NCBI GenBank assembly: GCA_036267135.1
Contig: DATAWQ010000078.1
Location: 45,941-109,940 of the forward strand
Source: PALSA-505 sp036267135
GTDB lineage: Bacteria; Actinomycetota; Actinomycetes; Streptosporangiales; Streptosporangiaceae
Direction: 5' to 3'
Length of the DNA stretch: 64,000 nt
The notes under the pieces: model-generated
The model's database searches: none
What the model saw: the letters and a program-made list of their open reading frames with translations, nothing else
What the model was told of the DNA's origin: nothing
Program-made: the position numbers and the translations under genes
Shown: piece by piece, positions 57,877-64,000 of the stretch
Layout: each line of letters opens with the position of its first letter
Numbering within the stretch: the first letter of the stretch is position 1

Positions 57877-58230
57877 TTAAGTGAGCGAATCGGCGAGTAA
57901 TTCGGCCGCGTCGTCGAACTCGCCGTTCTTCACCCCGTCGAGGAAGCAATCCCACTCGAAACGGTCGTACACCAGCACCCGCCGCGCCGGGTCGTCGGCC
58001 ACCCGCATGAGCACCCATTCGCCTTCGCCGTCGGGTGTCTGTCCGGCCAAAGAAGCAGAGCCGTCGGGTGTCTGTCCGGCCAGGCCAGCAGAGCCGTCGG
58101 GTGTCTGTCCGGCCAGAGGAGCAGCGCCGACGAACGCGATCTCTATGGCGCCGCCGGGCCCGCCCGAGGCCAGCCAGGTCTGTGCGTCCACGTCGATGCC
58201 CAGGTCTTCGACGGTGGGCTTGGCGATCAC
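57877..58230 (-). CDS. DUF397-like protein carrying an in-frame 11-residue repeat expansion
   Basis: A 117-residue protein with the DUF397 end (RVADDPARRVLVYDRFEWDC, FLDGVKNGEFD) and a WLASGGPGGAIEIA start, but split by two and a half copies of LAGQTPDGSA(S/G) near residues 46-78, encoded by a 33-bp tandem repeat. GTG 58230 has GAGAGG six bases upstream; ATG 58257 would overlap poorly. It lies 39 bases after the Methyltransf_19 gene and is probably co-transcribed. Confidence 0.8.
   Translation of the reverse strand: MIAKPTVEDLGIDVDAQTWLASGGPGGAIEIAFVGAAPLAGQTPDGSAGLAGQTPDGSASLAGQTPDGEGEWVLMRVADDPARRVLVYDRFEWDCFLDGVKNGEFDDAAELLADSLT
58026..58125. repeat. 33-bp in-frame tandem repeat in the DUF397-like gene
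   Basis: Three copies of a block opening GCCGTCGGGTGTCTGTCCGG at about 33-bp spacing; later ones diverge only in the final ten bases. Confidence 0.9.
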
Positions 58231-58269
58231 GGCGTGCCTCTCGTCGGCGTGCCTCATCCGGTCGCCGAC

Positions 58270-59094
58270 CTATGGCCGCCGGCCGACGCCGCAGTAGAGC
58301 ACCCGCGACCCATCGGAGTCGGCTTCCTCGGGGTCCACCGCACCCCACACCCCCACGTAGGTGATGTCCGGCACCGGCTCCCCGTAGGACGGGATCAGCT
58401 CCATGCCGTCGAAGAACCGCCGGACCTCGTCCTTGGTGCGCAGGTAGATGTGGGTATTGGCGTTCTCGTAGGTGGCGTACATGCCCTGTACCGAACGGGG
58501 CGGCAGCTTGTCCGCGGTCGCGTGGGACACGGCCAGCAGGCTGCCGGGGGCGAGCGCGCTGGTGTACCGCTTCACCAGTCCCCACGGGTCGGAGCCGTCG
58601 GCCACGAAGTGCAGCACCGCGGTCATCAGCAGCCCGACCGGCTGGCCGAAGTCGATGATCGAGCACAGTTCCTCGTTGCCCAGCACCTCGTCGGGCTCGC
58701 GCAGGTCGGCGATGATGAGCTTGGTGTGCTTGTCGTCGTCCAGCAGTCCGCCGGACATGGCCATCACCATCGGGTCGTTGTCCACGTACACGACCCGCGC
58801 GTTCGTGGCCACCCGCCGGATGGACTGGTGTGTGTTGCCCTGGGTGGGCAGCCCGGATCCGATGTCGATGAACTGGCGGATGCCGTAGTCCTTGGCCATA
58901 TGACGGGCCGAGCGCTGATGGAAGCCGCGGTTGGCCCAGGCCGCGTCGTACAGGTCGGGCAGCGCCGTCCGAAGTCGTTCGCCGGCCGCCACGTCCACCG
59001 GGAAGTTGGTCTTACCGCCGAGGTAGTAGTCGTACAGCCGCGCGGCGCTGGGCGTGGACGGGTCCACCCCTTCGGGTGCTTCCGTCTCGATCAT
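58270..59094 (-). CDS. SAM-dependent methyltransferase, Methyltransf_19 (DUF574) family
   Basis: A 274-residue enzyme. Starts IETEAPEGVDPSTPSAARLY, then the family landmark YDYYLGGKTNF, SAM motif FIDIGSGLPTQGNTHQ and NDPMVMAMS; ends DSDGSRVLYCGVGRR. The family is widespread in actinobacteria; substrates are unknown. ATG 59094 has GGAGGGC upstream. An ATG at 59178 would translate an 18-bp tandem array into GQARAPGQARAPG, which is not part of the family. Confidence 0.92.
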   Translation of the reverse strand: MIETEAPEGVDPSTPSAARLYDYYLGGKTNFPVDVAAGERLRTALPDLYDAAWANRGFHQRSARHMAKDYGIRQFIDIGSGLPTQGNTHQSIRRVATNARVVYVDNDPMVMAMSGGLLDDDKHTKLIIADLREPDEVLGNEELCSIIDFGQPVGLLMTAVLHFVADGSDPWGLVKRYTSALAPGSLLAVSHATADKLPPRSVQGMYATYENANTHIYLRTKDEVRRFFDGMELIPSYGEPVPDITYVGVWGAVDPEEADSDGSRVLYCGVGRRP

Positions 59095-59117
59095 CCTTGC
59101 CCTCCATCGGGTGCTTC

Positions 59118-59174
59118 CTGGCGCTCTCGCTTGGCCTGGCGCTCTCGCTTGGCCTGGCCCGGGCTCTCGCTTGG
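59118..59174. repeat. 18-bp tandem array in the 5' leader of the methyltransferase gene
   Basis: Three units of TGGCGCTCTCGCTTGGCC; the last is altered (CCCGGGCTCTCGCTTGGCC). It lies 25-80 bases upstream of ATG 59094, in the leader or promoter. Confidence 0.88.
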
Positions 59175-59264
59175 CCACAGTCTCGCACGCCGGTAGTAGC
59201 GCACAAAACGCACGGAGTGACCGGTTCTGTCACTTGCAATCCCATCTGCAATGCCAGGGCGAGG

Positions 59265-59795
59265 TTAGCCTAGGCTGTGGCCCGGGGCCACGCTGGGATA
59301 CCGGCCGCGGAACCGTACCAAAGGTTGGCCGCAATCACCCACATAGGGGACGTCCGTAACCCGGCCAAGCACCAGCACGTGGTCGCCCGCCGGGGTCACC
59401 TCGCTGGTCTGGCAGTCCAGCGCGGCCAGCCCGCCCTCAGGGATCAGCGCCCCCGACCGCGGCCCCCGGATCCGGGGCACGTCGTCCAGCAGCAGCCGGG
59501 CGCCTGGCCGCCCGGCCGCGGCGAACCTGCCTGCCAGTACTCGCTGCCCGGCGGCGAGCAGGGTGACGGCGAACCCGGCAGGCCCGCCGGGGCGCGCCAG
59601 CACCTCCGCCGGGTAGGACTCGGCCCGCAGCGCCACCAGGATCAGCGGCGGGTCCAGCGACACCGGGCAGAAGGCGCTCACCGTCACCGCGATGTCGTCC
59701 CGCCCGTCGGCGATCGCGACCAGGGTGACCCCGGCCGCGTGCTCGGCCAGCGCCTCGCTCAGCGCCGCCACGCTGACCCCCCGTGGTTCGGTCAC
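59265..59795 (-). CDS. Flavin reductase (FMN-binding split-barrel) family protein
   Basis: A 176-residue protein of the flavin-reductase-like split barrel: AAGVTLVAIADGRDDIAVTVSAFCPVSLDPPLILVA near the N-terminus, GGLAALDCQTSEVTPAGDHVLVLGRV near the C-terminus. It probably supplies reduced flavin to a monooxygenase, none being adjacent. The GTG start has no clear ribosome site and sits in a 14-bp tandem array. Same strand as, and 52 bases after, sppA. Confidence 0.88.
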   Translation of the reverse strand: MTEPRGVSVAALSEALAEHAAGVTLVAIADGRDDIAVTVSAFCPVSLDPPLILVALRAESYPAEVLARPGGPAGFAVTLLAAGQRVLAGRFAAAGRPGARLLLDDVPRIRGPRSGALIPEGGLAALDCQTSEVTPAGDHVLVLGRVTDVPYVGDCGQPLVRFRGRYPSVAPGHSLG

Positions 59796-59850
59796 AGCGG
59801 TTCGGTCACAGTGGTTGGCTCACAGTGGTTGGCTCACGGTGGTTCGGTCA
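59796..59850. repeat. 14-bp tandem array between sppA and the flavin reductase
   Basis: CACAGTGGTTGGCT repeated, bounded by variants GGTTCGGTCACAG and GGTGGTTCGGTCAC, from the sppA stop to the reductase start; the GTG start codon of the reductase belongs to a unit (minus strand TGTGACCGAACC). Confidence 0.88.
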
Positions 59851-61581
59851 CCCGATCTTCCAGGTGCCGGGCAGCATCAGCGGCCCGGACGGCGGCAGGC
59901 CAAGCCGGGCGGCGAGGGTGGAGACCGGGCCCCAGGCCTCGGCCAGCAGATCCTGCGCGGCCATCGCCTCGGTCAGCAGCGCCCGGGCCGGCGTCGGCGC
60001 CGACCATGCGGACACGTATTCGCTCGACCCGGGTGGGCGCACCCGGTCCAGCGGGCTGACCCGCGGATAGAGCCGCAGCGGGGCGCTGTCGGGCAGCCCG
60101 GCCCGGCTGCGTGCGTGTGCGGCCGCGGTCTCGATCCCGCCGAGCTCGTCGACCAGGCCCCGGGTCACCGCGTCCGCGCCGGTCCAGACCCGGCCGCGGG
60201 CGACCTCCTCCACCTGCGCGGCGGTCAGCCCACGGCCGGCCGCGACCTTGCCGGTGAAGTCGGCGTAGATCCGGTCCAGCCAGGCGTTGACCTTCTCCCA
60301 CTCTTCCTCGCTGAACCGGCGGGTGGTCGCGAACATCGTCGCGTGCTCGCCTTCGGCGACCGAGTCCGTGGTGACGCCGGCCCGGTCCATCAGCCCGCTC
60401 AGCACCGGCTTGGCCGTGAGCACGCCGATCGAGCCGGTAAGCGTGCCCGGCTGGGCCACGATGACGTCGGAGGCCATCGCGATGAAGTAGCCACCGGAGG
60501 CGGCCACGTCGCCCATGGACACCACCACCGGCTTGCCGGCCGCCCGGGCCCGCACCACCTCCCGCCAGATCGTGTCCGAGGCCACGTAGGAGCCGCCCGG
60601 GCTGTTCACCCGCAGCAGTATCGCCCTGGCCCGCTCGTCGCTGGCCGCCGCGCGCAGCGCGCCCGCCACGGTGTCCGAGCCCATTCCGCCGGTCAGCGGC
60701 CCGCGGCCGCTGCGGCCCGACCTGATCGGGCCGGTGGCGTGCACCAGCGCGACGAACTGCTCGCGCGGGTTCGGCAGCTTGCGCATCCGGCCGGCCAGCG
60801 CGTGCGAGCGCCGGTACCGGCCGAGGTACTGCAGCGTGGCGTCCCGCCCAGCCCGCCGGCGCAGCCAGCCGTAGACCTCGTCCCGGTACCCGAGCGCGTC
60901 CACCAGCCCCGCCGCCAGAGCCTCGGCGGCCAGGAACGGCCCGCGGTCGATCATCTCCCTGGCCTCGGCCGCCCCGACGCCGAGCCTGGCCGCGATCGCC
61001 TCGGTGAGCTGTTCCGCGATCGAGCTGGCCATCCGCTCGGTGGCCTCCCTGGCCGGGCCGGTGAAGCCGCGCTCAGTGAACGTGTCGGCGGCGGACTTGT
61101 ACTCGCGCCGCTTGCCAACCTCGTAGTCCACGCCCAGCTTGTCCATGGCCGAGCGCAGGAACATCTGCTCGACCGCGATGCCGGTCAGGCCGACGTCGCC
61201 GGAGGGCTGCAGCACGATCCGGCTGAACGCGGTGGCCAGGTAGTACGGCAGGTTCCCGGCGGAGAAGTCGCCGAACGTCTCGGCCCAGGCCACGGACGGC
61301 TTGCCGCCGCGGCTGAATTCGGCCACCGCGTCCCGCAGCTCCTGCAGCAGGCCGAGCCCGATCCTGCGGCCGCCCAGCTTGACCACCAGCGCGCGGACCC
61401 GGTCGTCGGTGCGGGCCCGGCGCAGGCCGTCGAGCACCTCGGCCAGCCGGGGCTGGCGCATGGTCAGCAGCGCGGCGACCGGGCTGGCGGGCGGCTCGTC
61501 GGCCAGGCCCTCGGTGAGGTCGAGCTCCAGGATGAGCGGGGCCGTCCACCGCTTTGGCAGCCGGGGGTGCATGTCAGGCAT
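59848..61581 (-). CDS. sppA: Signal peptide peptidase SppA, long (67K) type
   Basis: A 577-residue serine protease with a tandem ClpP/crotonase-like fold. The general-base lysine is in GKRREYKSAADTF (N-terminal half) and the catalytic serine in VVSMGDVAASGGYFIAMAS (C-terminal half). It cleaves remnant signal peptides or membrane fragments. No N-terminal membrane anchor is evident, unlike E. coli SppA. TAAGCT six bases before the ATG suggests a leaderless transcript. Divergent from the NUDIX gene; flavin reductase follows. Confidence 0.93.
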   Translation of the reverse strand: MPDMHPRLPKRWTAPLILELDLTEGLADEPPASPVAALLTMRQPRLAEVLDGLRRARTDDRVRALVVKLGGRRIGLGLLQELRDAVAEFSRGGKPSVAWAETFGDFSAGNLPYYLATAFSRIVLQPSGDVGLTGIAVEQMFLRSAMDKLGVDYEVGKRREYKSAADTFTERGFTGPAREATERMASSIAEQLTEAIAARLGVGAAEAREMIDRGPFLAAEALAAGLVDALGYRDEVYGWLRRRAGRDATLQYLGRYRRSHALAGRMRKLPNPREQFVALVHATGPIRSGRSGRGPLTGGMGSDTVAGALRAAASDERARAILLRVNSPGGSYVASDTIWREVVRARAAGKPVVVSMGDVAASGGYFIAMASDVIVAQPGTLTGSIGVLTAKPVLSGLMDRAGVTTDSVAEGEHATMFATTRRFSEEEWEKVNAWLDRIYADFTGKVAAGRGLTAAQVEEVARGRVWTGADAVTRGLVDELGGIETAAAHARSRAGLPDSAPLRLYPRVSPLDRVRPPGSSEYVSAWSAPTPARALLTEAMAAQDLLAEAWGPVSTLAARLGLPPSGPLMLPGTWKIG

Positions 61582-61587
61582 GGGCTC

Positions 61588-61593
61588 AGCTTA
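61588..61593 (-). promoter_or_regulatory. Leaderless-type -10 element of sppA
   Basis: TAAGCT on the minus strand, six bases before ATG 61581. Confidence 0.45.
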
Positions 61594-61633
61594 GAGGCCA
61601 CCTCTCGCGGTGGGGTCCGCCCGGGGTTTCGGC

Positions 61634-61639
61634 TATCGT
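61634..61639 (+). promoter_or_regulatory. Leaderless-type -10 element of the NUDIX gene
   Basis: TATCGT seven bases before GTG 61647. Confidence 0.45.
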
Positions 61640-61646
61640 CGCTGAT

Positions 61647-62546
61647 GTGCCCGGGCAGGACGGAGACGGCTGGGCCCGGTGCGCCCAGGGTCATCGGCAC
61701 TGGGGCCGGCACGGGGCGGTAGGGCTGCTGGCCTGGCACGGGCCTGGTGCTCTGGCTGGGCCTGGTGCTCTGGCCGGGCCGCCGGACGCGGTCAGCGTGC
61801 TGCTGGTGCACCGCACCCGGTGGAGCCACCACGGCGGCACCTGGGGCCCGCCCGGCGGCGCACGGGACAGCGACGAAACCCCGCTGGCCGCCGCGCTGCG
61901 CGAGGCCTGGGAGGAGTGCGGCCTGCCTTCCGGCGAGGTGACCGTCGGCGGATCGCTGCTCGACGACCACGGTGGCTGGTCGTACCGGACGTTCGTGGCC
62001 GAGGCGACCGCGCGGCTGCCCGTGCACGCGGCTAGCCCGGAGATCACCGAGGCTCGCTGGGTCGCCGCGGCCGACGTCGGGTCGCTGCCGCTGCACCCCG
62101 GCTTCGAGGAGCGCTGGCCCGAGCTGCGCGCCGCGCTGACCGAGGTGACGGTCGTGGTGGATGCGGCCAACGTGATGGGCGCCAGGCCCGACGGCTGGTG
62201 GCGTGATCGGGCCGGCGCCGCGCAGCGGCTGCACGGCCAGCTCGCCGAGCTGGCCGTGCGGGGTGTGCCCGACCTGCCCGGCGCGCTGGCGCTGCCGCCG
62301 CTGACCCAGTGGTTCCCCGGCTTCGTGCTCGTGGTGGAGGGCGCCGCCAAGCGCGCGGCGTTCGGCCCGGACGGCCCGGTCCGGGTGGTGCGGGCGCCGG
62401 GCTCGGGCGACGACACGATCACGGCCGAGGCGGCCGCCGGGCCTGGCCTGCGGCTCGTGGTCACCGCCGACCGTGAGCTGCGCCGCCGCTGCCAGGCCGC
62501 CGGCGCCGCCGTGACCGGCCCCGGCTGGCTACTCGGCCTGCTCTGA
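61647..62546 (+). CDS. NUDIX hydrolase fused to a PIN/NYN-like nuclease domain
   Basis: A 299-residue protein. The NUDIX box GGARDSDETPLAAALREAWEECGL (split here as GGARDSDET and REAWEECGL) follows the full G-x5-E-x7-R-E-x2-E-E-x-G spacing at about residues 74-97. From about 170 to the end is a second domain: TVVVDAANVMGARPDGWW, GSGDDTITAE and LVVTADRELRRR, which match the acidic sites of YacP/PIN-like RNases. Start GTG 61647 follows a leaderless-type promoter. An 18-bp repeat encodes GPGALAGPGALAG in the N-terminal region. The 3' end overlaps the convergent TPR gene by 18 bp. Confidence 0.85.
   Translation: MPGQDGDGWARCAQGHRHWGRHGAVGLLAWHGPGALAGPGALAGPPDAVSVLLVHRTRWSHHGGTWGPPGGARDSDETPLAAALREAWEECGLPSGEVTVGGSLLDDHGGWSYRTFVAEATARLPVHAASPEITEARWVAAADVGSLPLHPGFEERWPELRAALTEVTVVVDAANVMGARPDGWWRDRAGAAQRLHGQLAELAVRGVPDLPGALALPPLTQWFPGFVLVVEGAAKRAAFGPDGPVRVVRAPGSGDDTITAEAAAGPGLRLVVTADRELRRRCQAAGAAVTGPGWLLGLL
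61736..61781. repeat. 18-bp in-frame tandem repeat in the NUDIX gene
   Basis: GGGCCTGGTGCTCTGGCT followed by a near-copy ending TGGCCG, encoding GPGALA twice. Confidence 0.85.
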
Positions 62547-64000
62547 CTGGGCCTGCTCTGACTGGGGCTGCTCTGACTGGGCCTGCTCTGACCGGGCCTG
62601 CTCTGACTGGGCCGGCCGGCCGAGGCCGGCGAGCTGGGTGCGGACGTGATCCGCCTCGGGGACGCCGAGGCCGGTATAGCGGGCCAGGGCTTCCTGCCAG
62701 TGCCGGCGGGCCTGGCCGGGATCGCCGAGGGCGAGGTGGGTGTGCCCAAGGCCGTTATGGGCGCGGGCCTGCTCCATCGTGCTGCTGGCCTCGCTGGCCA
62801 GGGCAAGCCCGGCGTCGTAGCGGGCCCGGGCGTCGCCAGCCCGGCCGGTGGCGAGCGACGCTTGACCCAGGCCGTTGAGCACCCTCGCCCGGGTGGATGC
62901 GTCGCCGAACTCGCGGTACAGCACCAGGGCCTGCTGAAAGTCCTCGACGGCCTGCTGATACCGGCCCAGCATCAGCCCGATCTCGCCGAGCTGACACAGC
63001 GCGAGGGCTTCACCGGTCCGGCCGCCGTACTCGCGGTACAAAGTCAGCGCTTCCCGGTAGCGTTCGGCAGCCTCCTGGTAGTGCCCTTGCTGCTGCTCGA
63101 GGGAGCCGAACCTGGTCAGCGCGAGACCCTCACCGCCGCGCTCGCCGGTCTCGCGGAACAGGTTCAGGGCCCGCTCCTGGTGGATGGCCGCCTCCCCATA
63201 GCGGCCCAGCCGGGCCGTGACCGAGCCCAGGTTGCTCAGCACCCGGGCTTCGCCGGTCCGGTCGCCGGTCTCGCGGAACAGGTCTATGGCCTGCCGGTAG
63301 TGGTCGGCCGCCTGGTCACGCAGGCCCTCCGACTGCTCCACGAGGCCCAGATTGCCGACGGCCTTGGCCGCACCGCCCCGGTCACCTGCCGCGTGGAACA
63401 GCGCCAGGGAACGTTCGAACGCCGCCGCGGCCTCGTCGATGCGGTTCACGCTCCAGAAGGCCAGGCCCAGGTTGTTCAGCGCGGTTGCCTCGCCGCCGCG
63501 GTCGCCGGTGCGGCGGGCGGCGTGGCAGGCGCAGGTGTGGATGGCGACGCCCTCGGTGAAGTAGCCATCGCGGTTGAGGTAGCGGGCCAGGGTGGCGGCC
63601 AGCCGGGCGGTGTGGCCGGGCCAGCCGTGCTCGGCCATGTGCGCGGCGACCGTGATCAGGGTAGCCCGGTGAGTGTCCAGCCAGTCCTGGGCCGCGGTGG
63701 GTTCGGTCACCGGCGGGACCGGGCTGGCCGCGGCGGGAACGGCGGGCCGGCGGTGGCGTTCGGCCGGGAACAGGGCGTCCATGGCGACGCCGGCGGTGTG
63801 CAGGTAGTGGTCGAACAGGCGGGTCAGCGCCGCCCGGCTGCCGTCCGGGCCCTCATGGCCGGCCGCCAGCTCGCACGCGTAGTCGCGGAGCAGGTCGTGC
63901 TGGTTGTAGTGGCCGGGGGTGGTGAGGTGGGTCAGGTTCGCGCGGGCCAGCGCGCTGAGCAGGTGCTGGGTGTGGTCCAGGGTGGTGCCGGTGAGGGCGG
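62529..64000 (-). CDS. AfsR/NB-ARC-type regulator, C-terminal part with TPR repeats (5' end beyond the window)
   Basis: At least 490 codons. The frame runs open through the window edge: the segment before residue M at 63782 (LLSALARANLTHL, NQHDLLRDYACELAA) is the end of an NB-ARC/ARM-like domain, so ATG 63782 is internal. About eight tetratricopeptide repeats follow (GEATALNNLGLAFWSVNRID, ARVLSNLGSVTARLGRYGEA, and so on, 40-residue period, TPR_12 type). The C-terminal tail is (AQ)SEQ repeated five times from a 15-bp array. Probably a SARP-like or STAND signalling regulator. Stop overlaps the NUDIX stop region. Confidence 0.9.
   Translation of the reverse strand, partial: ALTGTTLDHTQHLLSALARANLTHLTTPGHYNQHDLLRDYACELAAGHEGPDGSRAALTRLFDHYLHTAGVAMDALFPAERHRRPAVPAAASPVPPVTEPTAAQDWLDTHRATLITVAAHMAEHGWPGHTARLAATLARYLNRDGYFTEGVAIHTCACHAARRTGDRGGEATALNNLGLAFWSVNRIDEAAAAFERSLALFHAAGDRGGAAKAVGNLGLVEQSEGLRDQAADHYRQAIDLFRETGDRTGEARVLSNLGSVTARLGRYGEAAIHQERALNLFRETGERGGEGLALTRFGSLEQQQGHYQEAAERYREALTLYREYGGRTGEALALCQLGEIGLMLGRYQQAVEDFQQALVLYREFGDASTRARVLNGLGQASLATGRAGDARARYDAGLALASEASSTMEQARAHNGLGHTHLALGDPGQARRHWQEALARYTGLGVPEADHVRTQLAGLGRPAQSEQARSEQAQSEQPQSEQAQSEQAE
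62533..62610. repeat. 15-bp tandem array at overlapping convergent gene ends
   Basis: About five units of TGGGCCTGCTCTGAC. On the minus strand they encode the SEQAQ tail of the TPR protein; on the plus strand each unit carries a TGA in the NUDIX frame, the first being its stop. Confidence 0.92.

Noticed and set aside
59095..59178. N-terminal extension GQARAPGQARAPG of the Methyltransf_19 protein
   Set aside because: It is a translated 18-bp array upstream of a good ribosome site and the family-typical start at 59094.

Overview
The window reads as chromosome of a high-GC Gram-positive, most likely a filamentous actinobacterium. Supporting signs are very GC-rich coding sequence, many GTG/TTG (and apparently CTG) starts, a nickel superoxide dismutase with its maturation peptidase, a fused E2-E1 2-oxoglutarate dehydrogenase (Kgd type) followed by its small DUF6104 partner, ADP-glucose-dependent glgC-glgA, a SigB/SigF-type sigma factor with RsbW-like partner, XRE/DUF397 pairs, a Methyltransf_19 enzyme and an AfsR-like NB-ARC/TPR regulator. 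I cannot resolve genus or order. No rRNA, tRNA, CRISPR array, transposase or phage gene was seen.

Layout. 1-7.2 kb: tail of a small membrane protein, anti-sigma/sigma pair, sodN, two APC-family amino-acid permeases around sodX, and a CGNR regulator. 7.4-12 kb: malic enzyme, MDR oxidoreductase, DUF4097-PadR operon. 12.1-20.5 kb: DUF6104, kgd, a BlaI-like repressor and a 1160-residue membrane protein with an Asp-box repeat ectodomain. 20.7-25 kb: nitrilase, aminotransferase, TIGR01777-type epimerase, ferredoxin, methyltransferase. 25-30 kb: a three-gene operon (cyclase/prenyltransferase-like, methyltransferase, GT4 glycosyltransferase) divergent from a GDP-mannose 4,6-dehydratase. 30-33 kb: VIT1-type transporter and glgC-glgA. 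33.2-36.3 kb: TPP riboswitch, NCS1 permease, MFS remnant, LigD-type polymerase domain. 36.3-41.6 kb: cysteine dioxygenase, channel-like membrane protein, NAD kinase, LacI regulator and an aromatic-amino-acid-lyase-like (HutH-like) gene. 41.9-45.4 kb: complete OpuC/HutXWV-type ABC importer. 45.6-55.3 kb: two exported proteins, then hutU, an M20 amidohydrolase, hutF, two unrelated genes and hutI. 55.3-59.1 kb: ATPase/DUF397/XRE regulators and a Methyltransf_19 protein. 59.2-64 kb: flavin reductase, SppA, a NUDIX-PIN fusion, and an AfsR-like NB-ARC/TPR gene running off the window.

How genes work together. Histidine degradation is nearly complete: lyase-like gene (40.2-41.6 kb), hutU, hutI, hutF, and an M20 hydrolase in place of HutG. 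The importer beside the lyase could bring in histidine or a betaine. Malic enzyme, Kgd and the glgC/glgA pair serve central carbon and glycogen/maltosyl metabolism. SodX should remove the SodN propeptide, but the two genes are now separated by a permease.

The most unusual signals are structural. (1) The sodN-sodX spacer is duplicated on both sides of an inserted permease. (2) Three genes appear to start at CTG behind strong Shine-Dalgarno sites. (3) A hairpin family shares an 18-base core at two convergent gene ends, one copy encoding the last codons of the cysteine dioxygenase. (4) Short tandem arrays (14-47 bp) are scattered through intergenic DNA and in frame inside genes, often beginning at a stop codon. 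(5) A lyase-like enzyme has Gly-Thr-Gly where the MIO-forming Ala-Ser-Gly belongs. (6) Two XRE/ATPase promoters share a 19-bp palindrome around TGTGAA(A/T)CACA.
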